In this document: positions 1 through 6,338 of the stretch, piece after piece | Layout: each line of letters starts with the position of its first letter | Position numbering within the stretch: the stretch's first letter is position 1 | Assembly (NCBI GenBank): GCA_913060845.1 | Contig: CAJXVF010000102.1 | Span: 1-7,580 of the forward strand | DNA length: 7,580 bases | Source: an uncultured Alphaproteobacteria bacterium | Lineage (GTDB): Bacteria > Pseudomonadota > Alphaproteobacteria > Bin95 | Direction of reading: 5' to 3' | The notes under the pieces: generated by a model | What the model was told of the DNA's origin: nothing | The model's database searches: none | The model's input: the letters and a program-made list of their open reading frames with translations, nothing else | Made by a program: the position numbers and the translations under genes

Positions 1-49
1 ATCTACACCTCTCTATTCGTCGGCAGCGTCAGATGTGTATAAGAGACAG
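1..49 (+). other. Illumina Nextera adapter left on the contig end (not biological)
   Basis: Bases 1-8 match the end of the P5 flow-cell oligo. Bases 9-16 read CTCTCTAT, which is a standard i5 index (S502/N502). Bases 17-49 are the Nextera read-1 adapter, ending with the 19-bp Tn5 mosaic end AGATGTGTATAAGAGACAG at 31-49. Native DNA therefore starts at base 50. Translating the mosaic end gives the well-known false N-terminus MCIRDR, so the ATG at 33 is not a real start codon. Confidence 0.98.
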
Positions 50-50
50 G

Positions 51-2258
51 CACAAACAACACTGGGTGGTGGGCGGTATTCCTGTCGAGATGCGCGAGCG
101 CTTCAACCTACCCAATGATGGAACTGGCATCGATGGTATCTACGAGGAGACTGGGGGGAACCAGGTCGCCTACCAGGTAAAATACCGCAAGAACCATAAT
201 CTGACCTTTGCCGAAGTGGCGCCGTTCCTTGGTATTACGGAGAAGTTCACTGATCGTGTGATTTTTACGAACGTATCAAAATTATCAGACAAGGCGGTCG
301 TCCGAACACGCTGGTATAGCGGTGAAGTCTTCAATGCTCTTAAGCCGGAACAATTTGATCAGATAGAGGCGTGGCTTAAAGAAAAGCCTGCCCCTGTTAT
401 GAGGGCGACCCCCGATCCGAGTTACCAGACAGAAGTCCTCGACGATATTGCAGCGACACTAAAGGATAATGCTCGTGCGTCCTTGGTAATGGCCTGCGGA
501 ACGGGGAAGACACTCGTTGCCTTGTGGGCAACGGAACAGGCCAAGCCTCGGACAGTGCTAGTTCTCCTGCCATCGCTGATGCTTCTTCAACAGACACTTC
601 GCGAATGGAGCCAGCACACAAGTTGGGGTTCACGGTTCAGCTATCTCTGCGTCTGCTCCGATAAGACGGTTGGACTTCGCGGCGACAGCATCAATATGGA
701 TAAGAGTGATGTGGGTTTTCGGGTTGATACGGACCCGGACCTTGTACGCCAGTTTCTGAGGCGTGAGACAGACGACATCAAGGTCATTTTCTCGACATAC
801 CAATCGACCGAAGTCGTTGCCGAAGGTGCTGCCGGCCTACCGCCGATTGATCTAGCGATCTTTGATGAAGCTCACAAAACGACAGGGCGTGCGGGCGGCA
901 TGTTCAGCCATGCACTGGATGACGGGAACCTCTCGATAAATAAGCGACTGTTCCTGACGGCAACCCCAAGACACATCGATATCCGCAAACGAGATAAAGA
1001 AGGCGACTTTGCAGTCCAGTCGATGGACGATGAGGGTGCCTATGGCCCAAGAGCCCATACCCTGTCGTTTGGCAAGGCCGCGAGCAAAGGCATCATCTGT
1101 CAGTACAAGGTCATCATCTCTCTAATCGACAAACAGATGGTCGATGACTTTAGCCGCAACAACGGCATTACGCTGATCGAGGGCGATGAGATCGGAGCGC
1201 GCTGGGTGTCTAACCTGGTGGCCTTAGACCAGGCGGTTAAGAAGGTGAGCGCGAGCAAGATCATTACCTTCCATAGCCGGGTCTCGAATGCGCAGGAGTT
1301 TGCAAGCACTGAACCGCGTGGGATAGCGCATTACCTCGATGACTATGATGTCCGGCACGTCAACGGGAAGCAAAATAGCAGTGTGCGGAGCGATGCGATC
1401 AGTGCATTCGCGGAAGCCCCAAAAGGATTAATAACCAATGCACGTTGTCTGAAAGAGGGTGTTGATATCCCTGCCGTCGACATGGTGGCGTTTATTGATC
1501 CTCGACAGAGCAGGGTCGATATTGTGCAGGCCGTTGGTCGGGCTATGCGCAAGCCGCGCGGGGTCACAACGAAGACGCTAGGCTACGTGCTGGTTCCGCT
1601 TTTTGCAGGGGCTGATGAAGAAAGCCTCGAGGATGCCATTAAGAGCGAGAAATTTGATGCGATAGCAAACGTCCTAAACGCGCTTCAAGAGCACGATGAA
1701 GAGTTAGTCGACATCATCAGGGGGATGCGGCAAGCCAAGGGCGAAGGAAAGCCCTTCAATCCCACGAGATTGTTAGACAAGATCGAATTTATCGGCCCGC
1801 AGGTTGCGTTTCATGAACTTGTTCAGAGCATATCCATAGAAATTACAGACCGTCTCGGGGTTTCTTGGGATGAGATGTTTGGTCGGCTTAAAAAATACAG
1901 AGAGCGCGTAGGACACTGCCGCGTTCCGGCGGGTCATAAAGAGGGTGATCACAGCCTAGGGACATGGGTTAGCGTCCAACGCCGGAGCAAAGCGACCCTC
2001 GCGCCAGAGCGTGTGCAAAGGCTAGATGGGATTGGCTTCGTCTGGGACCCACTCACTGCTGATTGGGAGGAAGGGTTTGCTGCCCTGAAGCTCTACCAAG
2101 AGCGCGTAGGGCACTGCCGCGTTCCGGCCACTTATAAAGATGGTGAATACAATTTGGGGAATTGGACTACCCATCAGCGCAAGTATAAAGCTAGAATCAC
2201 ACCAGAGCGTGTTCAACGGTTAGACGAGATTGGCTTCGTCTGGAACGTACGAAAGTAA
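51..2258 (+). CDS. Mrr-like nuclease / DEAH-box SF2 helicase with two C-terminal HA repeats, 5'-truncated
   Basis: Predicted DNA-acting nuclease-helicase, 735 native residues; the true start lies beyond the contig edge. Numbering below counts the adapter-derived ATG at 33 as residue 1. Residues 20-110 resemble an Mrr-like PD-(D/E)XK domain, with D34 in TGIDG and a Q48-V-K50 motif (the Q variant seen in Mrr-type enzymes). The helicase core follows: Walker A ACGTGKT (154-160), DEAH (278-281), TAT motif III (309-311), motif IV around ITFHSR (411-416), motif V around CLKEGVDIP (472-480) and motif VI QAVGRAMRKP (499-508). The C-terminus (612-737) has two helicase-associated (HA, PF03457-like) repeats. 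This layout resembles restriction-type and COG4889-like helicases, so a role in cleaving or excluding foreign DNA is inferred, not shown. No methyltransferase or partner gene is visible downstream. AT-rich codons (ata, tta, aaa) are commoner than in the genes to the right, consistent with horizontal transfer. Helicase assignment is firm, nuclease moderately so, biological role open. Confidence 0.9.
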   Translation, partial: HKQHWVVGGIPVEMRERFNLPNDGTGIDGIYEETGGNQVAYQVKYRKNHNLTFAEVAPFLGITEKFTDRVIFTNVSKLSDKAVVRTRWYSGEVFNALKPEQFDQIEAWLKEKPAPVMRATPDPSYQTEVLDDIAATLKDNARASLVMACGTGKTLVALWATEQAKPRTVLVLLPSLMLLQQTLREWSQHTSWGSRFSYLCVCSDKTVGLRGDSINMDKSDVGFRVDTDPDLVRQFLRRETDDIKVIFSTYQSTEVVAEGAAGLPPIDLAIFDEAHKTTGRAGGMFSHALDDGNLSINKRLFLTATPRHIDIRKRDKEGDFAVQSMDDEGAYGPRAHTLSFGKAASKGIICQYKVIISLIDKQMVDDFSRNNGITLIEGDEIGARWVSNLVALDQAVKKVSASKIITFHSRVSNAQEFASTEPRGIAHYLDDYDVRHVNGKQNSSVRSDAISAFAEAPKGLITNARCLKEGVDIPAVDMVAFIDPRQSRVDIVQAVGRAMRKPRGVTTKTLGYVLVPLFAGADEESLEDAIKSEKFDAIANVLNALQEHDEELVDIIRGMRQAKGEGKPFNPTRLLDKIEFIGPQVAFHELVQSISIEITDRLGVSWDEMFGRLKKYRERVGHCRVPAGHKEGDHSLGTWVSVQRRSKATLAPERVQRLDGIGFVWDPLTADWEEGFAALKLYQERVGHCRVPATYKDGEYNLGNWTTHQRKYKARITPERVQRLDEIGFVWNVRK
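1866..2243 (+). repeat. Tandem HA-domain repeat inside the helicase gene (198-bp period)
   Basis: Two 60-codon units, 1866-2045 and 2064-2243, each running from a Trp to the Trp of GFVW, are separated by six codons. By eye, 38 of 60 residues are identical, including the ERVGHCRVPA block, the LG.W motif and PERVQRLD.IGFVW. The DNA is conserved too: 1901-1930 and 2099-2128 differ at one base in 30. HA repeats are known as C-terminal additions to bacterial helicases and are thought to bind nucleic acid. Confidence 0.88.
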
Positions 2259-2738
2259 ACAAAATTAGGCGCGCTTCGCTTGGTAGATGCAGGGCGGTCT
2301 TCTGCAGGCGGCAGCACGGGTATAACTAGCCTAGATAGTCGCTAATTATAGACTTAGGCCACGTTAAGCCTCGGGGTTCAGCCCAGGAACGCAGCGTTGC
2401 TTGAGCATCAGCACACCGCCAAAATCGGATTTATTCATCTGAACTGGCATTATTAGGGGATATTAGGGGTCCCAACTGAGAAAGTGGGGGTACCCCCCGG
2501 GGTGGGGTCTCGACTGGGGCGATTTAGCTATTTGAGCTCGTAAAATTTTTGTAGGGGGATTAAACCGACCACGTGTTGTGAGGCCGGATCTACCTATGTA
2601 GTGGTTAAGCGAGTCGGCAGGCGATCGAGAGGCAAAAAACCTCAGCAAGCAACATCCAAACGCGGCAATGAACGCGGCAATTTTCTAAATGCACTATTGT
2701 CTTTAAGAACTAAAATACGCCTAAGTCTTTGATTAAAT
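2259..2738. other. Apparently non-coding spacer between the helicase gene and tRNA-Arg, with short repeats
   Basis: No convincing gene is seen in these 480 bases. Small structures are present. A 10-bp tandem repeat TATTAGGGG(A/T) lies at 2451-2470. A perfect 12-bp palindrome GGGGGTACCCCC at 2486-2497 sits in a run of G and C blocks (2485-2520). A 12-bp-period repeat AACGCGGCAAT occurs at 2659-2669 and 2671-2681. A weak 5-bp inverted repeat (TGCAG/CTGCA) follows the helicase stop at about 2286-2304 and has no T-run, so it is not a clear terminator. If the helicase gene belongs to a tRNA-linked island, this is where the island boundary would lie. Confidence 0.6.
2486..2497. repeat. Perfect G5-TA-C5 palindrome
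   Basis: GGGGGTACCCCC is fully self-complementary and is flanked by further G/C blocks up to 2520, next to the TATTAGGGG tandem repeat at 2451-2470. It could be a protein-binding or recombination site, or merely a relic. Nothing in the sequence decides between these. Confidence 0.6.
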
Positions 2739-2815
2739 TGGCGCGCCCGAGAGGATTCGAACCCCTAACCTCCTGATCCGTAGTCAGGTGCTCTATCCAG
2801 TTGAGCTACGGGCGC
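2739..2815 (-). tRNA. tRNA-Arg (anticodon ACG), CCA encoded
   Basis: The reverse strand folds as a full cloverleaf. The acceptor pairs GCGCCCG with CGGGCGC, followed by discriminator G and an encoded CCA (2739-2741 on the plus strand). The D-stem is GCTC/GAGC. The anticodon stem CCTGA/TCAGG encloses loop CTACGGA with anticodon ACG (plus-strand 2779-2781). The T-arm AGGGG/CCTCT carries TTCGAAT. ACG would be deaminated to ICG to read CGU/CGC/CGA, as is usual in bacteria. The 3' end points left, toward the helicase gene, the orientation expected for an island integrated at a tRNA 3' end. Confidence 0.97.
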
Positions 2816-2975
2816 GGCGCAACGGGATTTGAGCCCAATGCGAAGAGCGCGGAAGCTACTTGATTGGGTATGGGGTGGCAACTGGAAATTTGGCCGCAGG
2901 GGCGACTTTTCTAGGCGGTGCCCGAAATGCCGCGGGAAATTTGGCGGAAATAGGTGATGCGCTTGGACGGGACGA

Positions 2976-3005
2976 TTGTATCTGGCGGCGTTTTGCTTTT
3001 ATATC
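2976..3005 (+). promoter_or_regulatory. Possible sigma-70-type promoter for the lipoprotein gene
   Basis: TTGTAT at 2976-2981 and TATATC at 3000-3005 are 18 bp apart, about 88 bp before the chosen lipoprotein start. Each box matches consensus at four of six positions. The surrounding gap (2816-3092) has no convincing gene but contains a spaced direct repeat GGAAATTTGG (2884-2893 and 2935-2944). Weak evidence. Confidence 0.25.
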
Positions 3006-3092
3006 CGCCTTTGTATCCGCCCAATTGGGGTGGTCGATGAAACGCGCATCAATGTCCGGGGGGATCGTTGCGCGTAATCGGGGAAATGTGGT

Positions 3093-4181
3093 TTGCAGCG
3101 ACTTCGCGGAATGATCATCAAATGCGCATGCGTCACCAGCTTGGCGATGGGCTTGGTTGCGTGCGCCCAACAGGGGCCATCCTATCAACAGCCCTCCCCT
3201 TATCCGCCAGCTAGGCAGGCAGATGCGCCACAGCTACAGCCCGCGCCATCGCTGGCTGCCCGCCCTGTTCAGAGCGGCGGACCAACCGGCACCTTCGTTG
3301 GTGCCAAGGTTCTGCAGCTCCGTGGTGACTTGAATACGATGCAGCGTGGGCTGTCGGCCCATGGCCAACAACTCCGCCAAGGGCAGGCCGCCACCGTCAT
3401 CAATGCTGAACGCTATCACCAGCTGGTCGCGGCGATTAACGCCCGCCTGCAGGTCGGCACCACGCGCGGCAACCCGATTCTCACGAGCCAACTGGCCGAA
3501 GCCCAAGGCCAGCTTGCTCGGATTGATGCAGATGTCGCCCGGTTGGGGGATTTGGCTGCACGGGTTTCGACCGATTCGGCCCTTGCGGGATATCTGCTCG
3601 AATCCGTGCGCGCGGCATATAATCTTTCAGGCGCAGTGGATGAGGACCATCGTCAGCTCGCGATTCTGGAGGATGAAGTCAACCGCACCGTTGTGCTGAT
3701 TGATCGCCTGCTGTCCGAGATCAATACGGATGTAACCCGCCAAACGGCCTATGTCGGGCGCGAACGGCAGAATATCACGACCCTATCGCTGGCCGTTAAA
3801 AACGGCGAATCCTATGGCGGCAATCTTGGTGTCTCTGCATTAGCAGCCCCCGCCGCCGCGCCGCAGCGTCAATTCAGCGGCGCAGCGCCTACGCGCTCTG
3901 GCCGGCCACTGGTCGTGATCCGGTTTGACCGGGCGACGGTAGAATATGAGCAGCCCCTATATCGCGCGATCAGCGAAGCCTTGTCTCGACGCCCATCTGC
4001 CAGCTTTGAGATTGAGGCTGCAGCCCCTGCTACCGCCGCATCGCCAATTTCAGCCCGCCGCCAAGCAGAACGCGTGACGCGGACGCTGATTGAAATGGGT
4101 GTGCCGCGCAATCGCTTGGCGCTGTCCGAACGCATCGCACCTGACGCCCGCAGTGATGAAGTCCGCATTTACGTGCGTTAA
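3093..4181 (+). CDS. Proline-rich lipoprotein with a degenerate OmpA-like C-terminal domain
   Basis: Predicted lipoprotein of 362 residues. The N-terminus has a basic segment (R3, R5, K10), a hydrophobic stretch and a lipobox LVAC with C24 as the lipidated residue. A Pro/Gln-rich linker follows (about 28-60), then a long, mostly helical region (about 70-235) that may be coiled coil. The C-terminal domain (about 271-362) starts [19 protein letters not shown] and ends with [27 protein letters not shown], the pattern of OmpA-like peptidoglycan-binding domains. The usual RAxxV-type region is altered and the canonical Asp is not obvious, so wall binding is uncertain. The TTG start at 3093 is chosen because GGGGA at 3080-3084 gives an 8-nt spacing and the start supplies the positive n-region. 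An ATG at 3111 is the alternative and still leaves a lipobox, but it lacks a well-spaced ribosome-binding site. gpt follows after 53 nt and may share the transcript. The specific function is unknown. Confidence 0.8.
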   Translation: MQRLRGMIIKCACVTSLAMGLVACAQQGPSYQQPSPYPPARQADAPQLQPAPSLAARPVQSGGPTGTFVGAKVLQLRGDLNTMQRGLSAHGQQLRQGQAATVINAERYHQLVAAINARLQVGTTRGNPILTSQLAEAQGQLARIDADVARLGDLAARVSTDSALAGYLLESVRAAYNLSGAVDEDHRQLAILEDEVNRTVVLIDRLLSEINTDVTRQTAYVGRERQNITTLSLAVKNGESYGGNLGVSALAAPAAAPQRQFSGAAPTRSGRPLVVIRFDRATVEYEQPLYRAISEALSRRPSASFEIEAAAPATAASPISARRQAERVTRTLIEMGVPRNRLALSERIAPDARSDEVRIYVR

Positions 4182-4234
4182 GGCTGATCCGCGAACCACA
4201 TCCACTACCACTACATTTTCCGGAGAGAGCCGCC

Positions 4235-4714
4235 ATGGCGCCCCATTCATTTCCCGTGTCCTGGGAAGATCTGCACCGGGACGCCCGCGCTCTCGCGTGG
4301 CGGCTTGCGACCATGCCGAAGTTTGACCGCGTCGTCGCTATTGCACGCGGCGGTCTGGCTCCCGCAGCAATCATCGCCCGCGAGCTTGAAATTCGCTACG
4401 TGGATACGATCTGCATTTCCTCATATGAGGACCGAGACCAAGGCCGTTTGAATGTGCTGAAAGCCATGAATGATCCAGGCGATGGCGCTGGTATTCTGGT
4501 GATTGATGATTTGGTGGATTCAGGCGAAACGGCGCGGGCTGTCAAACAGATGCTGCCCAAAGCCCATATCGCGACGGTCTATGCAAAACCGGCGGGGCTG
4601 GAAGTAGTCGATACGTACGTGACCCAGGTCAGCCAGGACACATGGATCATATTCCCATGGGATAAGGGCGAGCCTGTGGTTCATGCTCACGCTGCCGGGC
4701 GCACAGCGCCTTAG
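4235..4714 (+). CDS. gpt: Xanthine-guanine phosphoribosyltransferase (EC 2.4.2.22)
   Basis: Cytoplasmic purine-salvage enzyme that transfers phosphoribose from PRPP to xanthine or guanine, giving XMP or GMP. The 159-residue protein matches E. coli Gpt in length and order of motifs: [17 protein letters not shown] at the N-terminus, ARGGLAPA (37-44, with the PPi-loop), [21 protein letters not shown]-binding [12 protein letters not shown] (89-100), AKPAG with K118 (equivalent to the purine-contacting Lys in E. coli) and [10 protein letters not shown] with W137 in the base-stacking position. The ATG at 4235 is supported by GGAGAG at 4222-4227 with 7-nt spacing. The C-terminal tail after PWDKGEPVV diverges from E. 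coli. The gene lies 53 nt after the lipoprotein gene and converges on the ParB-like gene, with only 35 nt between stops. Confidence 0.95.
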   Translation: MAPHSFPVSWEDLHRDARALAWRLATMPKFDRVVAIARGGLAPAAIIARELEIRYVDTICISSYEDRDQGRLNVLKAMNDPGDGAGILVIDDLVDSGETARAVKQMLPKAHIATVYAKPAGLEVVDTYVTQVSQDTWIIFPWDKGEPVVHAHAAGRTAP

Positions 4715-4744
4715 CCATCTACCCAGGCGCACAGCGCTCTAGCC
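4698..4744. repeat. 28-bp-period direct repeat spanning the gpt stop codon
   Basis: GGCGCACAGCGC-CT-TAGCC at 4698-4716 recurs as GGCGCACAGCGC-TC-TAGCC at 4726-4744, identical at 17 of 19 positions. The first copy carries the gpt stop (TAG 4712-4714), and the second carries another TAG at 4740-4742. It looks like a small tandem duplication of the gene end in the narrow gap between two convergent genes. Confidence 0.85.
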
Positions 4745-4758
4745 TGCATTCAGCGCTG
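4732..4758. terminator. Inverted repeat between convergent gpt and the ParB-like gene
   Basis: CAGCGCT (4732-4738) pairs perfectly with AGCGCTG (4752-4758) around a 13-nt loop. It covers the end of the ParB-like gene and the end of the gpt-side duplication, so it could stop transcription from both sides. No T-run follows on either strand, so it is not a standard intrinsic terminator. Confidence 0.3.
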
Positions 4759-4995
4759 GCGGGCCGATACTTTCAGTGCGTGAATAGTTTCCTCACCGAG
4801 CGCACGGGCAGCCTCTAAGCGATGTAAGCCTTCAACCAACACCAGCCGCTTGCCATCGTCGCGCACCATGATGGGGACCTTCTGGCCGTCTTCCATCATA
4901 CTTTCGGCAATCTCGTCGACCTTAGCGGCATCAACGTCGCGCTTACGCTTAGCTGGCACGTATATCTCTTCGATGGCGATCTTATAGGTATCCAT
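4750..4995 (-). CDS. Small stand-alone ParB/Srx-fold (ParB N-terminal-like) protein
   Basis: The 81-residue protein covers just the ParB/sulfiredoxin-type N-terminal fold. It has IAIEEIYVPAKRKR at the start, a helix DAAKVDEIAESMMEDG, box I-like PIMVR (41-45), and the signature LVLVEGLHRLEAARALG (51-67), in which E55-G56-x-H58-R59 occupies the nucleotide-binding position of the superfamily. The helix-turn-helix and dimerisation parts of true partition ParB proteins are absent, so it is unlikely to be a chromosome partition protein. A nucleotide-binding regulatory role or a nuclease-like role is possible, but nothing here shows which. The ATG at 4993-4995 has a strong AGGAAGGAAG-type ribosome-binding site (plus-strand 4999-5008). 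It lies 65 nt downstream of meaB on the same strand and is probably co-transcribed with it. Confidence 0.8.
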   Translation of the reverse strand: MDTYKIAIEEIYVPAKRKRDVDAAKVDEIAESMMEDGQKVPIMVRDDGKRLVLVEGLHRLEAARALGEETIHALKVSARQR

Positions 4996-5060
4996 CCACT
5001 TCCTTCCTGTTCCAAGCCCTCAGACACAGCATGACGGCTAACCAAGATGAACGGAAGAGA

Positions 5061-6074
5061 TTAAACCTCGCCGAATCCCATGCCGAGGCCAATGGCATCC
5101 AATACCGTATCAACAGCTTGAGGTGCGGTAACAGCGCCAGAGCGGACGCCAGATTCAGCCGCCGCGAGTTGGACCTTAGCGTCAGCAGTACCGAGCATCC
5201 CGGCCAGCAATCGGTCATGGAGCATGGCGCGCAGCCAACCAACTTGTTGGTCCTGGCGGCGACGGTCGAACTTGCCGTTTGCGGTCATGATATCCCGATG
5301 GCGCTCAATCTCTGCCCAGAGCGCGTCCAGGCCGACATTCCTTAATCCACTGCACAGCAGTACTGGCGGAGCCCAATCCGGATCCGCCTGGGCCATGATG
5401 TGCAGCGCCGCCCGATATTCCCGTTGCGCCGCCTGGGCGCGGGTGGCGTTATCGCCGTCTGCTTTATTAACTGCGATCATATCTGCGATTTCCAGCAGGC
5501 CTTTTTTGATACCCTGCAACTCATCGCCAGCACCGGGCAGCATCAGCGCCAGGAAGAAATCCGTCATATCAGCGACGGCGATTTCGGATTGGCCAACGCC
5601 AACCGTCTCCACCAGCACCACATCATGGCCCGCGGCTTCCATGACCAGCATGGTCTCCCGAGTCGCACGCGTGACGCCGCCAAGCGTTCCAGCGGATGGC
5701 GACGGGCGGATGAAGGCGCGCGGGTCTGCTGCCAGCGCTGCCATCCGCGTTTTGTCGCCTAGGATGCTGCCATGGGTGCGGGATGACGTGGGGTCTACCG
5801 CTAGCACAGCGACACGGGAGCCATTGGCGATGAGTGTCTGACCAAGCGCTTCGATAAACGTACTCTTGCCAACACCTGGAACGCCTGTAATCCCAATCCG
5901 GCGGGCTTGGCCTGTGTGCGGCAACAAGCGTTGCAGCATCGCCTGGGCTTGGCGACGGCGGGCGGGATTGCGGTTCTCAACCAGCGTAATTGCACGGCCG
6001 ATTATAGCCCGGTCGCCAGCTAAAACGCCGTCTGCCAGCACATCAGGATCAACCGTGGACATGGAAATCGGCAT
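5061..6074 (-). CDS. meaB: Methylmalonyl-CoA mutase-associated GTPase MeaB (ArgK family)
   Basis: G3E-class P-loop GTPase that protects and reloads adenosylcobalamin-dependent methylmalonyl-CoA mutase, an enzyme of propionyl-CoA metabolism and related pathways. Numbered from the ATG at 6074 (337 residues): P-loop GITGVPGVGKST (61-72), AVDPTSSRTHGSILGDKTRM (92-111), the VLVETVGVGQSE Walker B/switch segment (153-164), LPGAGDELQGIKKG (179-192, the switch III region) and the guanine-specificity motif NKAD (203-206). The order and spacing match E. coli ArgK/MeaB throughout. The start is uncertain: a TTG at 6095, an ATG at 6074 with a weak GGCGGG seven bases upstream, and an ATG at 6062 (MSTVDPD) are all in frame, and none has a good ribosome-binding site. 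The mutase genes are not in the window. tRNA-Val lies 58 nt upstream on the same strand, and the ParB-like gene follows. Confidence 0.95.
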   Translation of the reverse strand: MPISMSTVDPDVLADGVLAGDRAIIGRAITLVENRNPARRRQAQAMLQRLLPHTGQARRIGITGVPGVGKSTFIEALGQTLIANGSRVAVLAVDPTSSRTHGSILGDKTRMAALAADPRAFIRPSPSAGTLGGVTRATRETMLVMEAAGHDVVLVETVGVGQSEIAVADMTDFFLALMLPGAGDELQGIKKGLLEIADMIAVNKADGDNATRAQAAQREYRAALHIMAQADPDWAPPVLLCSGLRNVGLDALWAEIERHRDIMTANGKFDRRRQDQQVGWLRAMLHDRLLAGMLGTADAKVQLAAAESGVRSGAVTAPQAVDTVLDAIGLGMGFGEV

Positions 6075-6089
6075 AAATGCGCCCGCCAG

Positions 6090-6117
6090 AAACAAACCGG
6101 GCTGTTCGGGACCAGCC
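6090..6117 (-). terminator. Possible weak hairpin between tRNA-Val and meaB
   Basis: On the minus strand GGCTG and CAGCC (plus-strand 6113-6117 and 6100-6104) form a 5-bp stem with an 8-nt loop, followed by a T-rich CGGTTTGTTT. It could trim or partly end the tRNA transcript before meaB. The stem is short, so readthrough would be expected. Confidence 0.25.
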
Positions 6118-6132
6118 GCTCAGGACCGGAAA

Positions 6133-6207
6133 TGGTGGGCGCGACAGGGATTGAACCTGTGACCCCTGCCGTGTGAAGGCAGTGCTCTCCCGCTGAGCTA
6201 CGCGCCC
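6133..6207 (-). tRNA. tRNA-Val (anticodon CAC), CCA encoded
   Basis: The reverse strand gives a full cloverleaf: acceptor GGGCGCG/CGCGCCC with discriminator A and encoded CCA (plus-strand 6133-6135), D-stem GCTC/GAGC, anticodon stem CTGCC/GGCAG around TTCACAC with anticodon CAC, and T-arm ACAGG/CCTGT with TTCAATC. It reads GUG codons. meaB starts about 58 nt downstream on the same strand. Confidence 0.97.
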
Positions 6208-6230
6208 GGCACGCTAGTGCGAAGAAGGGG

Positions 6231-6260
6231 GAGTTACGGCATTGGGGCCGCGCCTGTCAA
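6231..6260 (-). promoter_or_regulatory. Likely promoter of tRNA-Val (and probably meaB)
   Basis: A perfect TTGACA -35 box reads on the minus strand at 6260-6255. At 17-18 bp spacing there is only a poor -10 (GTAACT or TAACTC, about 6237-6231). The predicted transcription start would fall roughly 20 nt before the mature tRNA 5' end at 6207, a normal leader length. Confidence 0.5.
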
Positions 6261-6338
6261 TGGCTACAGCAGGCGGTTTGGCGCTGAATCAACCCGCTTT
6301 GGAAGGTGTCGCGAATTAAGGCAATGTCGTGGCGTCGC

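Noticed and set aside
33..50. ATG at 33 as the start of the helicase gene
   Set aside because: The ATG and the following codons up to base 49 are Nextera mosaic-end sequence, not genomic DNA.
2364..2450. 28-codon minus-strand frame (MPVQMNKSDFGGVLMLKQ...)
   Set aside because: Composition looks protein-like, but it is very short, has no ribosome-binding site upstream (only the TATTAGGGG repeat), and I recognise no family.
2463..2648. 61-codon minus-strand reading frame in the spacer after the helicase gene
   Set aside because: No recognisable domain, no clear ribosome-binding site, and it runs through the G5-TA-C5 palindrome. A decayed gene end cannot be excluded, but nothing supports a real product.
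3000..3024. Similar TCCGCC pairs upstream of the lipoprotein gene (3003-3022) and of the kinase gene (7351-7367) as a shared operator
   Set aside because: The spacing differs and the units are short and GC-rich, so chance is a sufficient explanation.
2856..3188. Overlapping frames on both strands before the lipoprotein gene (plus 2860-3114, minus 2856-3188)
   Set aside because: Neither resembles a known protein. The minus frame overlaps the lipoprotein start, and the stretch fits better as an intergenic promoter region.
5224..5841. 205-codon plus-strand frame inside meaB
   Set aside because: Antisense shadow of a clearly conserved GTPase gene; its Ser/Ala/Arg-rich product has no domain pattern.
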